Positions 16,889-24,941 are shown, counted from the stretch's first letter. The stretch is 64,000 bases of DNA from Streptomyces aculeolatus (GCF_020400605.1 NZ_JAINRD010000003.1:62001-126000), one strand, 5' to 3'. Notes: generated from the letters alone by a model not told the origin. Program-made: numbers and translations.

Positions 16889-17836
16889 TCAGCCGGTTCC
16901 CAGCCGCTCCTCGATGGCGTCCGCCGCCAGTCGGGCGGCGGCGGCGTGCAGCTGCCGGCCCTCGTCGGCGCCGGCCGCGGCGGGGTCGCCGAAGTAGCCG
17001 CGCGGCGTCACGCGCCGGGCGTCGTCGTAGCCGCGCCGCCAGACGGCGAGTTCGGACAGGCCGTGGCCGGTGGCGGGCAGGGTGGCGCGGACCTCGTCGC
17101 GGACGAGGCCGGGGTGGGTGTGCAGCATCACCGACGTCTCCCACCGGCCGGCGTGGACGTCGATGCCGCCCGCGCCCGCGCCGCCCGCGGCGGACCCGGG
17201 AGAGGAGACGGCCACCCGGCCGCCGGGCGGCGCCCCGGGGGACGCCGCGGAGGCGTGCACGGTCAGCGCCGGGTCGTCCGGGTCGAGGCCGAGGCGCTGC
17301 GCCAGCTCCGGTTCCACGACGAAGCTGATGTCGGCGCCGGTGCGCTCCCGCCCCGCCCGCACCCCGGCGTGCACGGTGCGGTTGTGCAGCGCGTCGCCGT
17401 GGCCGGAGAAGCAGAAGACGCGCCGGAAGCCGTCGCCCGCCAGGCCGGTGAGGAGGTCGGCCATGACCTGCTCCATCAGCTCGGGGCGGATGCCGTACGA
17501 GGCCGGGAAGCTGCCGGAGACGACGTTGATGCCCCAGTAGTACGGCGGCACGATGAGCGCCTCGATCCCGCGGCCGGCCAGCAGCCGCCGGACCTCGCGC
17601 AGCCGGGCGCCGGGCAGGTAGACGTCGGTGCCGGCGGGCAGGTGCGGGCCGTGCTGCTCGATCACGCCGAAGGCCCAGAGCAGCACGGCCCCGTCGCGGG
17701 CGGCGCGCTCGACCTCGTACCAGGTCAGCTCGGCGATGGTGTCGGCGAACACGTCCGTCGTGCCCGCCGGCCCGGCCGGGGGCGCCTGCGGCGTCCCGGC
17801 TCCCGGGACGGCTGCGTCCACTCCGCCGCCGGTCAT
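16889..17836 (-). CDS. Creatininase-family amidohydrolase
   Basis: A 315-residue protein of the creatininase / ArfB / MftE family. Metal motifs: VIEQHGPHLPAGTDVYLPG (Glu, His, Asp), FSGHGDALHNRTV and DVHAGRWETSVMLHTHP. The last usually reads HAGExETS, and Arg replaces the first Glu here. Residues about 200-235 form a Gly/Ala/Pro/Ser-rich insertion just before this motif. Members hydrolyse cyclic or linear amides and formamides, so it may open or deacylate the imported compound before dioxygenation (inference). ATG 17836 overlaps the ATPase stop as ATGA. Confidence 0.85.
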   Translation of the reverse strand: MTGGGVDAAVPGAGTPQAPPAGPAGTTDVFADTIAELTWYEVERAARDGAVLLWAFGVIEQHGPHLPAGTDVYLPGARLREVRRLLAGRGIEALIVPPYYWGINVVSGSFPASYGIRPELMEQVMADLLTGLAGDGFRRVFCFSGHGDALHNRTVHAGVRAGRERTGADISFVVEPELAQRLGLDPDDPALTVHASAASPGAPPGGRVAVSSPGSAAGGAGAGGIDVHAGRWETSVMLHTHPGLVRDEVRATLPATGHGLSELAVWRRGYDDARRVTPRGYFGDPAAAGADEGRQLHAAAARLAADAIEERLGTG

Positions 17837-18687
17837 GGCCGGTCCCCCGCACCGGCCGCGGCGGCGGCGGAGTGGAACGTCTTGGCGCGCTGCACGTGGC
17901 CGTAGACGGCGGCGCGCAGTTCGGCGAAGCGGGGCAGCGCGCGGGTCGTCAACTGCTCGCGCTCGGCGGGCAGGTCGACGTCGATGTCCTCCATGACCAC
18001 GGTCGGCGAGGCGGACAGCACGAGCACCCGCTCGCCCAGGTAGACCGCCTCGTCGATGTCGTGGGTCACGAACAGCACCGTCATGCCCAGCTTCCGCCAC
18101 AGCGAGCGGGTCAGGTCCTCCAGCTCCGCCCGGGTCTGCGCGTCCACGGCGGCGAACGGCTCGTCCATCAGCAGCACCTTCGGCTCGTACGCGATGGCGC
18201 GGGCGATGGCCACGCGCTGCTGCATGCCGCCGGAGAGCTGCCAGGGGTACGCGGCCGGGGCGTCCTGGAGCCCGACCGAATCCAGCGCCTGCGCCACCAG
18301 GGCCGCCCGCTCCGCCTTGCCGATCTTCTTCTGCTTCAGCGGGAGTTCGACGTTCGCGCCGACGGTCATCCACGGGAACAGGCTGCGGCCGTACTCCTGG
18401 AAGACGACCGCCATGCCGGGCGGCGGGCCCTGCACCCGCGCGTCGCCGAGGCGCACCTCGCCGGACGTGGGTGCGAGCAGCCCCGCGACGCACTTCAGCA
18501 GCGTCGTCTTGCCGGCGCCCGAAGGGCCGACGATGCAGGCCAGGTCGCCCGCGCCGACGGTGAACGTCAGGTCGCGCACGGCCTCGACGGTCCGCCCGGA
18601 GCCCTGGTAGACCTTCCGCACTCCGCGGACGGCCAGCGCACCCGCGCTGTACTCGGTGGCGGGCGCCGCCGCCTTCGTGCCGGTCAT
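17833..18687 (-). CDS. ABC transporter ATP-binding protein, NitT/TauT type
   Basis: A 284-residue SsuB/TauB-like ATPase. Walker A is GPSGAGKTTLLK, the Q-loop QEYGRSLFPWM, the signature LSGGMQQRVAIARA, Walker B VLLMDEPFAAVDAQTR and the H-loop VLFVTHDIDEAVYLG. It energises the importer formed with the two permeases (18684, 19526) and the lipoprotein (20530). Both ends overlap neighbours by 4 nt. The family includes importers for sulfonates, nitrate, phthalate and other aromatic acids. Linkage to ring-cleavage genes points to an aromatic or heteroaromatic acid. Confidence 0.95.
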   Translation of the reverse strand: MTGTKAAAPATEYSAGALAVRGVRKVYQGSGRTVEAVRDLTFTVGAGDLACIVGPSGAGKTTLLKCVAGLLAPTSGEVRLGDARVQGPPPGMAVVFQEYGRSLFPWMTVGANVELPLKQKKIGKAERAALVAQALDSVGLQDAPAAYPWQLSGGMQQRVAIARAIAYEPKVLLMDEPFAAVDAQTRAELEDLTRSLWRKLGMTVLFVTHDIDEAVYLGERVLVLSASPTVVMEDIDVDLPAEREQLTTRALPRFAELRAAVYGHVQRAKTFHSAAAAAGAGDRP

Positions 18688-19529
18688 TTCTCACCTCGCT
18701 GCGACTGCCTCAGGCCGCGGTACCAGCCGAGGACTCGGGACTCGAAAAGGGCGAACAGCAGCGACAGCGCGAAGCCGAGGAGACCGAGCAGCAGGATGCC
18801 GCTCCACATCTCCGGGATGGCGAACGACCGCTGGAACTGCACGACGGTGAAGCCCAGGCCGCTGGAGCTGGCGAACATCTCGCTGATCACCATGAGGATG
18901 ATCGAGATCGAGAGCGCCTGCCGCAGCCCGGCGACGATCTGCGGTGACGCGCCCGGCAGCACCAGCCGGCGCAGCCGGGCGGTGCCGGTCAGGCCGTAGC
19001 AGCGCGCGGTGTCGGAGAGCACCTCGTCGATCGCGCGGACCCCTTCGACGGTGTTGAGCAGCACCGGCCACAGGGCACCGGAGATGATCACCACGATCTT
19101 CATGGTGTCGCCGATGCCGGCGACCAGCATGAGGACGGGGATGAGCACCGGCGGCGGCACGGCGCGGAAGAACTCCAGGACCGGCTCCAGCAGCGCGCGG
19201 ATCCGCGGCCGGGTGCCGAGGAGTACGCCCAGGCCGATGCCGATGACCGCGGCGCCCAGGTAGCCGGCGGCCAGCCGGCCGAGGCTGGGCAGCACGTCGT
19301 CGACGATCCGCTCGGAGAACCAGGTCTCCGCGAACGCGGCCAGGATCTCGTCCAGCGTCGGGTAGTAGAAGTTCGTGCTGCGCGCGGCGAGCACCCACCA
19401 CAGCGCGAGCAGCGCGGCGGGCAGCCCGAGGAGGTACGCCAGGTGCACCGCGCCGCTCCTGAGCAGCCGCAGCCCCCGGCCCGCGCGGCTCTCGGCGCCC
19501 TTCGTCTTCGTGCCGGTCATGCCGCTCAC
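18684..19529 (-). CDS. ABC transporter permease, NitT/TauT type (1)
   Basis: A 281-residue BPD_transp_1 permease with about six membrane segments. The first is LAYLLGLPAALLALWWVLAA. The EAA loop reads DEVLSDTARCYGLTGTARLRRLVLP. The start is GTG 19529, overlapping the previous stop by 4 nt with GGAGG 7 nt upstream; ATG 19520 is a weaker alternative. It is one of two non-identical permeases in this importer, so the channel is probably a heterodimer. Confidence 0.93.
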   Translation of the reverse strand: MSGMTGTKTKGAESRAGRGLRLLRSGAVHLAYLLGLPAALLALWWVLAARSTNFYYPTLDEILAAFAETWFSERIVDDVLPSLGRLAAGYLGAAVIGIGLGVLLGTRPRIRALLEPVLEFFRAVPPPVLIPVLMLVAGIGDTMKIVVIISGALWPVLLNTVEGVRAIDEVLSDTARCYGLTGTARLRRLVLPGASPQIVAGLRQALSISIILMVISEMFASSSGLGFTVVQFQRSFAIPEMWSGILLLGLLGFALSLLFALFESRVLGWYRGLRQSQRGEK

Positions 19530-20425
19530 GCGCGGGCCTCCGTCCGCACCGAGGTGTGCCAGGACAGCACGCGCCGCTCCAGCGCCCGGGCCAGCACGTT
19601 CACGCAGACCCCGAGCGCGCCGGCCACCAGCACCAGCGCGTACATCCGCGGGATCGCGTTGCTGGACTGGGCGCGGGCGATCTCGCTGCCGAGTCCGGGG
19701 CTGCCGATGATGAGCTGGGAGCTGACGGTGAGGATCAGCGCCACCGACGCGGCCAGCCGCAGCCCCGTCATCAGGTACGGCAGCGTGGTCGGCCACACCA
19801 CGTGGCGCAGCCGCGCCCAGGGCGAGAAGCCGTAGCCGACGGCGGTGTCGCGCGCCACCGGGTCGACGTCGCGGACGCCGCCGAGCACCTGGAGGAGCAC
19901 GGGCCAGAAGGCCGCGTAGACCACCAGCAGCAGCGTCGAGCCGAGGCCGGTGCCCAGGACGAGCACCGCCAGGGGTATCAGCGCCACCGACGGGATCGGG
20001 CGGAGGAACTCGATGGTGGAGGCGGTGGCCTTGCGCAGCACCTCGACACTGCCGATCACCAGCCCCAGCGCCGTGCCGGCCACGACGGCGATGGCCAGGC
20101 CGTACGCCCAGCCCTCGACGGTGTCGAGCAGGGCGGTCCAGAAGGCGCCCGAGCCCAGCTCGTCGCCGAGCGCGCCGAGCATCTCGCTGAAGGGCGGCAG
20201 GTACTTCGCGGGCACGGCGCCGAGGCGCGGCAGCAACTCCAGCACGGCGGCGAACAGGACGATGCCGAGGACGCCGAGCGCGGCGTCGGGCACGGCCCGC
20301 AGCCGGGCCGCGGCCGAGGGTGCGGCGGGGGCGGGGACGGCCGTGGCGGGCGGGTCCGGGGGCCGGTCCGCCGCCGGCGACAGCGCGGGCGGGCGCCCGG
20401 TGTCGGCACGCTGGTGAACTCTCAC
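19526..20425 (-). CDS. ABC transporter permease, NitT/TauT type (2)
   Basis: A 299-residue permease. The first 40 residues are a Pro/Ala-rich cytoplasmic extension, followed by about six membrane segments (ALGVLGIVLFAAVLELL first). The EAA loop is DPVARDTAVGYGFSPWARLRHVVWP. The start is GTG 20425 with GGAG 5 nt upstream. It follows the binding-protein gene after 104 bp and is coupled to permease 1 by a GTGA overlap. Confidence 0.92.
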   Translation of the reverse strand: MRVHQRADTGRPPALSPAADRPPDPPATAVPAPAAPSAAARLRAVPDAALGVLGIVLFAAVLELLPRLGAVPAKYLPPFSEMLGALGDELGSGAFWTALLDTVEGWAYGLAIAVVAGTALGLVIGSVEVLRKATASTIEFLRPIPSVALIPLAVLVLGTGLGSTLLLVVYAAFWPVLLQVLGGVRDVDPVARDTAVGYGFSPWARLRHVVWPTTLPYLMTGLRLAASVALILTVSSQLIIGSPGLGSEIARAQSSNAIPRMYALVLVAGALGVCVNVLARALERRVLSWHTSVRTEARA

Positions 20426-20529
20426 GTCTTCTCCGGCATCTTGGGGGCTGGTGGGTCGGGTGCTCCTCGGGTGCAGAGCAGGGGCCGGCGGCGGCCGGCC
20501 TGCGGCAGCGGCCGGCCGCGGCGCGGCGC

Positions 20530-21510
20530 TCAGTCGGCGAGCAGGTCGTCCAGCGGGTCGAGGTTGTCGATCAGACCGGCGTCGGCGGTCAGCTGGGCCA
20601 GGCCGGCGATCTCGTCGCGGTCGGACTCGGGGTTCCAGCCGGGGAGCGTCAGGTCGTCGGTGAGGCCCTCGTCGAGGTCGAGGTAGGTGTTGAGCACGGC
20701 GCGCGCCTCGTCCGGGTGCTCCTCCGCGTAGCGCAGGGACTTCTGCAGCGCCTTGGTGAAGCGCTCGACGACCTCGGGGTTCTCGCCGGCGTACGCCTCG
20801 GAGGCGAACCAGCCGGCGAAGGGGAGCTGCTTGCCCATGCCGGCGTAGCTGACGGGCAGCGCGTGGCCGCCGTCCTTCTCCACGATGCTGATGAACGGCT
20901 CGCTCAGCATGGCCGCGTCGATGTTGCCCTTGTCGAGCGCGGCGGGCATGTCGGGGATCGGCACCTCGACGAGCTTGGCGGCGTCCCGGTCCAGGCCGGC
21001 GTCCTCCAGGCTGGCGCGCACGGCGACCTCGTTGATGCCGAGGAGGGTGTTGACCCCGATGGTCTTGCCCTCCAGGTCGGCGACGTCCTTGATGCCCTCG
21101 TCCTTGGTCATCAGCTGGCCGGAGCCGTCGTCGAGCACGTCGTCGGAGGCGCGGGCGCCCACCGAGAGCATCGTGACCGGCACGCCCTCGCTCTTGGCGA
21201 TCAGGAGGCTGACGATGTTGGAGTAGCCGAACTGGTAGTCGCCGCTGACGACCGCGGGGGTGATCGCGGCGCCGCCCTGGGAGTTCTGCAGCTTCGGGTT
21301 GAGGTCCTGCTCCTTGAAGAAGCCCTTCTCGATGCCGAGCTTGACGGGCGCGATGTCGATGATGGGGATGACCCCGAGGGTGATGTCCGTGGGGCCGGAG
21401 CCGCTGTCCTCTCCCCCGCCGTCCGAGCCGCAGGCGGTGGCGGCGGTGAGGAGGAGAGCGGCTCCGGCCGCTATGGAGACGGTTCTGCGAAGACGGCGCG
21501 ACGACGGCAT
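20530..21510 (-). CDS. ABC transporter substrate-binding lipoprotein
   Basis: A 326-residue NMT1/SsuA-like binding protein. It has a basic N-terminus (MPSSRRLRR), a hydrophobic core and a lipobox ending TAATAC, so it is a membrane-anchored receptor. Family features include VIPIIDIAPVKLGIEKGFFK, GDYQFGYSNIVSLLIAKSEG, DLEGKTIGVNTLLGINEVA and DAAMLSEPFISIV. ATG 21510 is preceded by AGGGAG; an upstream in-frame ATG adds 20 residues without a ribosome binding site. The ligand is unknown and is probably the pathway substrate. Confidence 0.93.
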   Translation of the reverse strand: MPSSRRLRRTVSIAAGAALLLTAATACGSDGGGEDSGSGPTDITLGVIPIIDIAPVKLGIEKGFFKEQDLNPKLQNSQGGAAITPAVVSGDYQFGYSNIVSLLIAKSEGVPVTMLSVGARASDDVLDDGSGQLMTKDEGIKDVADLEGKTIGVNTLLGINEVAVRASLEDAGLDRDAAKLVEVPIPDMPAALDKGNIDAAMLSEPFISIVEKDGGHALPVSYAGMGKQLPFAGWFASEAYAGENPEVVERFTKALQKSLRYAEEHPDEARAVLNTYLDLDEGLTDDLTLPGWNPESDRDEIAGLAQLTADAGLIDNLDPLDDLLAD

Positions 21511-21629
21511 GCCGGACTCCCTGCTGCGTGAAGGATCGATGGGGTGGCCGTCGGTCGCCTTGAGGGGCACGGCGGGGACGGCGGGCGAGGGGGGTGGCGT
21601 AGGCGGGTGGACGGGGGCCGGGCGCCGGG

Positions 21630-21718
21630 TACGGCGGCCGGGGCCGGGGTGGGGCGGCCCTGGCCGGGGTACGGCGGACGGGGCCGGTGGGTACGGCGGC
21701 CGGGCCCGGTACGGCGGT
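21630..21718. repeat. GC-rich degenerate repeat between hydratase-family and binding-protein genes
   Basis: Four copies of GTACGGCGG at 21630, 21670, 21691 and 21710 sit in a G/C-only stretch inside the 276-bp gap 21511-21786. Spacing is irregular (40, 21 and 19 bp). It could slow or attenuate transcription within the operon; no clean hairpin or promoter is seen. Confidence 0.5.
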
Positions 21719-21786
21719 CGGGCCGGGGAACGGGGCCCGTGGCGGTTCGGGTGTCGAGGGCTGGGCGCGGTGGGTGGTGTGGCGCC

Positions 21787-22569
21787 TCAGCCGCCGACGA
21801 CGGTGACGGTGCCGAGTGTCGCGAACTCGGCGGAGATCGTCCGCCCGGGTTCGACGAACACGGCGTCGGTGAGCCCGCCCGTCAGCACGGTCCACCCTGC
21901 TTCGAGGGCGATCCCGCGCCGGGACAGGGCGTTGGCGGCGAGCGCGAGCGCCCGGGCCGGATGGCCCTGGACGGCCGCGCCGGTGGCGGTGTCGACGACC
22001 TCGCCGTCGATCATGAGCCGGCAGGCCTCGGCGGCGAGGTCGAGTCCGTCCGGCGGCACGGCGCCGGCGGAGACGACGAACCGGCACGACGAGGCGTTGT
22101 CGGCGACGACGTCGGGGAGGGCGAAGCTGAAGTCGCGGTAGCGGCTGTCGATGACCTCGAACCCGGCCCGTACCTCCGCGACCGCGGCGAGCGCGTCCTC
22201 CGCGGTGACGCCCGGCCCGGCGAGCCGGCGGCCGAGGGTGAACACGATCTCGGGCTCGACGCGCGGGTGGATGGTCTCCGCCATCGGCACGGGCGCCCCG
22301 GCCGGCAGCACCATCGCGTCGGTGAGCCAGCCGGTCAGCGGGGCGTCGATGCCCATCCGCCGCTGCTTCGCGGCGGACGTCAGCCCCAGCTTCACCCCGA
22401 TCACCCGCTCCCCCGCGGCGACCTTGCGGGCCAGCAGCTCGTCCTGTGCGCGGTACGCCGTGTCCAGGTCGAGGCCGGGCCACTCGTCGGTGATCCGGCC
22501 GCCGTCGCTGCGCTCCCGCTCGCGGCGGATCAGCTCATCGACGGTGCGCTCGACCGTCCATACGCTCAT
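21787..22569 (-). CDS. 4-oxalocrotonate decarboxylase-like protein (2-keto-4-pentenoate hydratase family)
   Basis: A 260-residue FAH-fold protein: VIGVKLGLTSAAKQRRMGI, HPRVEPEIVFTLG (acidic metal site), FEVIDSRYRDFSFALPDVVADNASS and TVLTGGLTDAVFV. The last region resembles XylI/DmpH-type decarboxylases, which convert 2-oxo-3-hexenedioate to 2-oxopent-4-enoate. The hydratase paralogue is at 10519. It is the first gene of the catabolic operon, 76 bp downstream of the promoter palindrome. ATG 22569 has GGGAG close upstream. Assignment between decarboxylase and hydratase is by resemblance and operon completeness. Confidence 0.82.
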   Translation of the reverse strand: MSVWTVERTVDELIRRERERSDGGRITDEWPGLDLDTAYRAQDELLARKVAAGERVIGVKLGLTSAAKQRRMGIDAPLTGWLTDAMVLPAGAPVPMAETIHPRVEPEIVFTLGRRLAGPGVTAEDALAAVAEVRAGFEVIDSRYRDFSFALPDVVADNASSCRFVVSAGAVPPDGLDLAAEACRLMIDGEVVDTATGAAVQGHPARALALAANALSRRGIALEAGWTVLTGGLTDAVFVEPGRTISAEFATLGTVTVVGG

Positions 22570-22644
22570 GAGCTCCCGCCTCCCTCCCGGACACGCGGCC
22601 GTGGGAACGGCCGCATCGATCTGCGCGGTGCGCGTTGGTCCCTG

Positions 22645-22689
22645 AGTATGTGACAAGAAAACATTGCAATCAATAGATTGATAGCAATG
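22645..22689 (-). promoter_or_regulatory. Catabolic operon promoter with 28-bp AT-rich operator
   Basis: Read on the minus strand, TTGATT (22673-22668), a 17-nt spacer and CATACT (22650-22645) make a plausible promoter. A near-perfect 28-bp palindrome spans 22662-22689: arms CATTGCAATCAAT and ATTGATAGCAATG around AG, with one mismatched pair. It covers the -35. Such an AT-rich island stands out in DNA of this GC content. FCD-GntR regulators commonly use AT-rich palindromes, and one is encoded in the operon (13752), so autoregulated repression is likely. Confidence 0.7.
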
Positions 22690-22712
22690 AGTTCTGGAAC
22701 CCCGCCGGCGAC

Positions 22713-23561
22713 CTAGCCTCCGGCGTCCGCCGCTTCCCGGCCCGCGCGGCTCCGGCGGCGCCCGGCTGCGAGGGCCGCGAGGGCGATCGCCGCGGCGGCG
22801 CAGACGAGCACCACGTCGGGCACGGCGGAACCGACGTCCCGGGTCCACTGCTCCAGCGCGAACTCCTCCTCCACCCCCACCGCGCCCGGCAGCGCACCGG
22901 TGCCGTCGAACGCCAGGAACACGGCGCCCAGGACGACGAACAGGGCGCCGGACACCAGCTGCGTGGAGTGCAGTTCGAGCCGGCCGAGGCGGGCCGGCCG
23001 CCCGCGCAGCCAGCGCCGGCGGCCGAGGTCGAACCGGTGCCACAGCAGGGCGAGTACGAACAGCGGGGCCGCCATGCCCAGCGCGTAGAACGCGAGCAGG
23101 ACGCCGCCGTAGGCGGTGTTGCCGCCGAGCGCCGACACGGTCAGCACCGACCCCAGGATCGGCCCGGCGCAGAACCCGGCGAAGCCGTACACCGCGCCCA
23201 GCGCGTACACGCTCACCGCCGACTCCGGCCGGATCCGCCCCGCCGCCTGCTGCATCCGCCGCGAGCCGAACCCGAAGCCGAGCATCTGCGCGGCGCCGAG
23301 CGCGATGATCGTCCAGCCGCCGACGGCGATGAGCAGTTCGCGGTGGCCGTAGAAGAGCCTGCTGGCGAACGACCCGGCCACGCCGAGCGGCACCAGGGTG
23401 GTGCACAGTCCGGCGTAGAAGATCGCGGTACGGGCCAGGAGGCGGCCGGCGCCGCTGATCGAGTAGGCGAAGAAGGAGGGCAGCAGCAGCGCGCTGCACG
23501 GGCTGAGGAGGGCCAGCAGGCCGCCGAGGAACGCGGTGAGGTAGCCGACGTCCGCGCTCAC
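22713..23561 (-). CDS. CcdA/DsbD-like membrane thiol-electron carrier
   Basis: A 282-residue protein with about six or seven membrane helices. The family's two redox Cys are seen in LLALLSPCSALLLPSFFA (helix 1) and YGFAGFCAGPILGSVL (helix 4). The C-terminal tail is Arg-rich. It would carry electrons from cytoplasmic thioredoxin to an outer thiol protein. The DsbA-like protein encoded immediately upstream (4-nt GTGA overlap) is the likely partner. GTG 23561 was chosen for that overlap. Confidence 0.85.
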   Translation of the reverse strand: MSADVGYLTAFLGGLLALLSPCSALLLPSFFAYSISGAGRLLARTAIFYAGLCTTLVPLGVAGSFASRLFYGHRELLIAVGGWTIIALGAAQMLGFGFGSRRMQQAAGRIRPESAVSVYALGAVYGFAGFCAGPILGSVLTVSALGGNTAYGGVLLAFYALGMAAPLFVLALLWHRFDLGRRRWLRGRPARLGRLELHSTQLVSGALFVVLGAVFLAFDGTGALPGAVGVEEEFALEQWTRDVGSAVPDVVLVCAAAAIALAALAAGRRRSRAGREAADAGG

Positions 23562-24328
23562 TCCGCCTCCCCGGCCGCGGCGCGGGCCTTCTCGACCGCT
23601 TCCTCGAAGACCTCGGTGGGCTGGGCGCCCAGCACGGGCGTGGTGTTGATCAGGAAGGCGGGAGTGCTGGTCACACCGAGGTTCTGGCCCTCTGCGGCGT
23701 CGCGGGCCACGGCCTCCTCGGCGGCCCGGCTGCCCATGTCCCGCTCGAAGCGCGCGAGGTCCCGGACGCCGGCCGTCCGCGCCATCGCGATCAGCTCGTC
23801 GTCGGCGAACTCGCCGCTGTTCTTCTTCCGTTCCTCGCCGTACGCCACGTCGTGGAACTCCCAGAACCGGCCCTGCTCCCCGGCCGCCCAGCCCGCCTGC
23901 GCGGCGCTCTGCGACTCGTCGCCGAAGATCGGGAAGTGCCGCCACTCGATCCGCAGCACGCCCTCGGCGACGTACTTGTCGACCAGCTCGGGCTTGGTGT
24001 CGCGGGCGAACTTGCCGCAGAACGGGCACTGGAAGTCGGAGTACTCGATGAGGACCACCGGCGCGTCCTTCTCGCCCATGGCCGCCGGGTCGGCGGCGGC
24101 GCGGCGCTGCAGGCCGAGCAGCGCCCGGTCCTGCGCGGACGGCGCGTCCCCGCGGGCGCCGTCGCCGGGCCCGGCGTCCGCGGTACGGCCGCCGCCGGAG
24201 CCGGGGTCGGAGTCGGAGCCCGAGCCGGCGAAGAGGGAGAGGGTGCCGAGCCCGAGGGCGGCGGCGAGGACGAGGGCGACGACGACGGTGGACGCCTTGC
24301 GGGTGCGCTTGCTGGTGTCGGTGTTCAT
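23558..24328 (-). CDS. Membrane-anchored DsbA-like thioredoxin-fold protein
   Basis: A 256-residue protein with a single N-terminal membrane anchor (ASTVVVALVLAAALGLG) and a Gly/Asp/Ser-rich linker. The DsbA-type thioredoxin domain has the active site SDFQCPFCGKFA (CPFC) and the cis-Pro loop TSTPAFLIN. ATG 24328 follows GGGAG. It probably oxidises, reduces or isomerises disulfides in exported proteins, with redox state set by the CcdA-like protein. The gene is 13 nt downstream of the GCPVC membrane protein. Confidence 0.9.
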   Translation of the reverse strand: MNTDTSKRTRKASTVVVALVLAAALGLGTLSLFAGSGSDSDPGSGGGRTADAGPGDGARGDAPSAQDRALLGLQRRAAADPAAMGEKDAPVVLIEYSDFQCPFCGKFARDTKPELVDKYVAEGVLRIEWRHFPIFGDESQSAAQAGWAAGEQGRFWEFHDVAYGEERKKNSGEFADDELIAMARTAGVRDLARFERDMGSRAAEEAVARDAAEGQNLGVTSTPAFLINTTPVLGAQPTEVFEEAVEKARAAAGEAE

Positions 24329-24341
24329 GGATGGCTCCCGG

Positions 24342-24941
24342 TCAGCGCGTCGGGTCGGAGGTGGGTTCGGTGGCGGGACCGGCGGCGGGCTGCACGGGCT
24401 GCTCCGTGTCCGGTTCCGCGTCCGGTTGCGTGTCCGGTTGCATGTCCGGTCCGCCCGGGGGGCCTGCGACGGCGCATGCCGCCTCACCGGCCAGCCGCTG
24501 CACCGCGGCCACCGCGAGCAGCGCCACGGAGCCCGCGCCGATCACGGGCTGCAGCGGCGCCCAGTAGGACAGCGCGCCGGAGGTGCCCAGGGCGACGAGG
24601 ACGAGCTTGTTGCAGACCGGGCAGCCGACGGCCAGGAACGACAGCACGCCGCCGGCCGCGCCGAGCCGGGAGCCGCGCTCCGCGCCGGGCGGCGCCTGCG
24701 GCGCGCGGACGTACGTGGCCAGCACCACCCCGGCGAGCAGGGCGGTGGCGGCCAGCACCGGGTAGCTCCACCACTCCGGCGCGATCTCGCGGCCGAAGAC
24801 GGGGTTGGGGACGAGGGCGGTCGGCAGTCCGATCGCCAGGGCGGTGGCGGCCGCCGCGGCGGCGGCGGTGAGCCGGCGGGCGGCGCCCCACAGGGCGAGT
24901 GCGCGCAGCGCGAGGCGCACGCGGTTACGGAGGAAGGGCAT
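24342..24941 (-). CDS. Small membrane protein with GCPVCNK motif
   Basis: A 199-residue protein with about four hydrophobic segments. FLAVGCPVCNKLVLVALG places a CxxC pair at a membrane boundary. The C-terminus is a Pro/Asp/Thr-rich tail with short repeats of the type PDTQPDAEP (coded by a tandem repeat near 24406-24452). ATG 24941 follows AGGAC. The thiol motif and tight linkage to DsbA- and CcdA-like genes suggest a role in extracytoplasmic redox or metal handling. I do not recognise a characterised family. Confidence 0.78.
   Translation of the reverse strand: MPFLRNRVRLALRALALWGAARRLTAAAAAAATALAIGLPTALVPNPVFGREIAPEWWSYPVLAATALLAGVVLATYVRAPQAPPGAERGSRLGAAGGVLSFLAVGCPVCNKLVLVALGTSGALSYWAPLQPVIGAGSVALLAVAAVQRLAGEAACAVAGPPGGPDMQPDTQPDAEPDTEQPVQPAAGPATEPTSDPTR

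Noticed and set aside
21630..21718. Possible CRISPR-like array
   Set aside because: Repeats are only 9 nt, irregularly spaced and without unique spacers.
10519..22569. Assigning the catabolic operon to protocatechuate or phenylpropionate degradation
   Set aside because: Protocatechuate 4,5-cleavage uses different lower enzymes (LigC/I/J/K), and phenylpropionate needs an MhpC-type hydrolase; neither set is present.
24406..24452. Tandem repeat as an independent element
   Set aside because: It encodes the Pro/Asp/Thr repeats of the GCPVCNK membrane protein tail; ordinary intragenic repeat.
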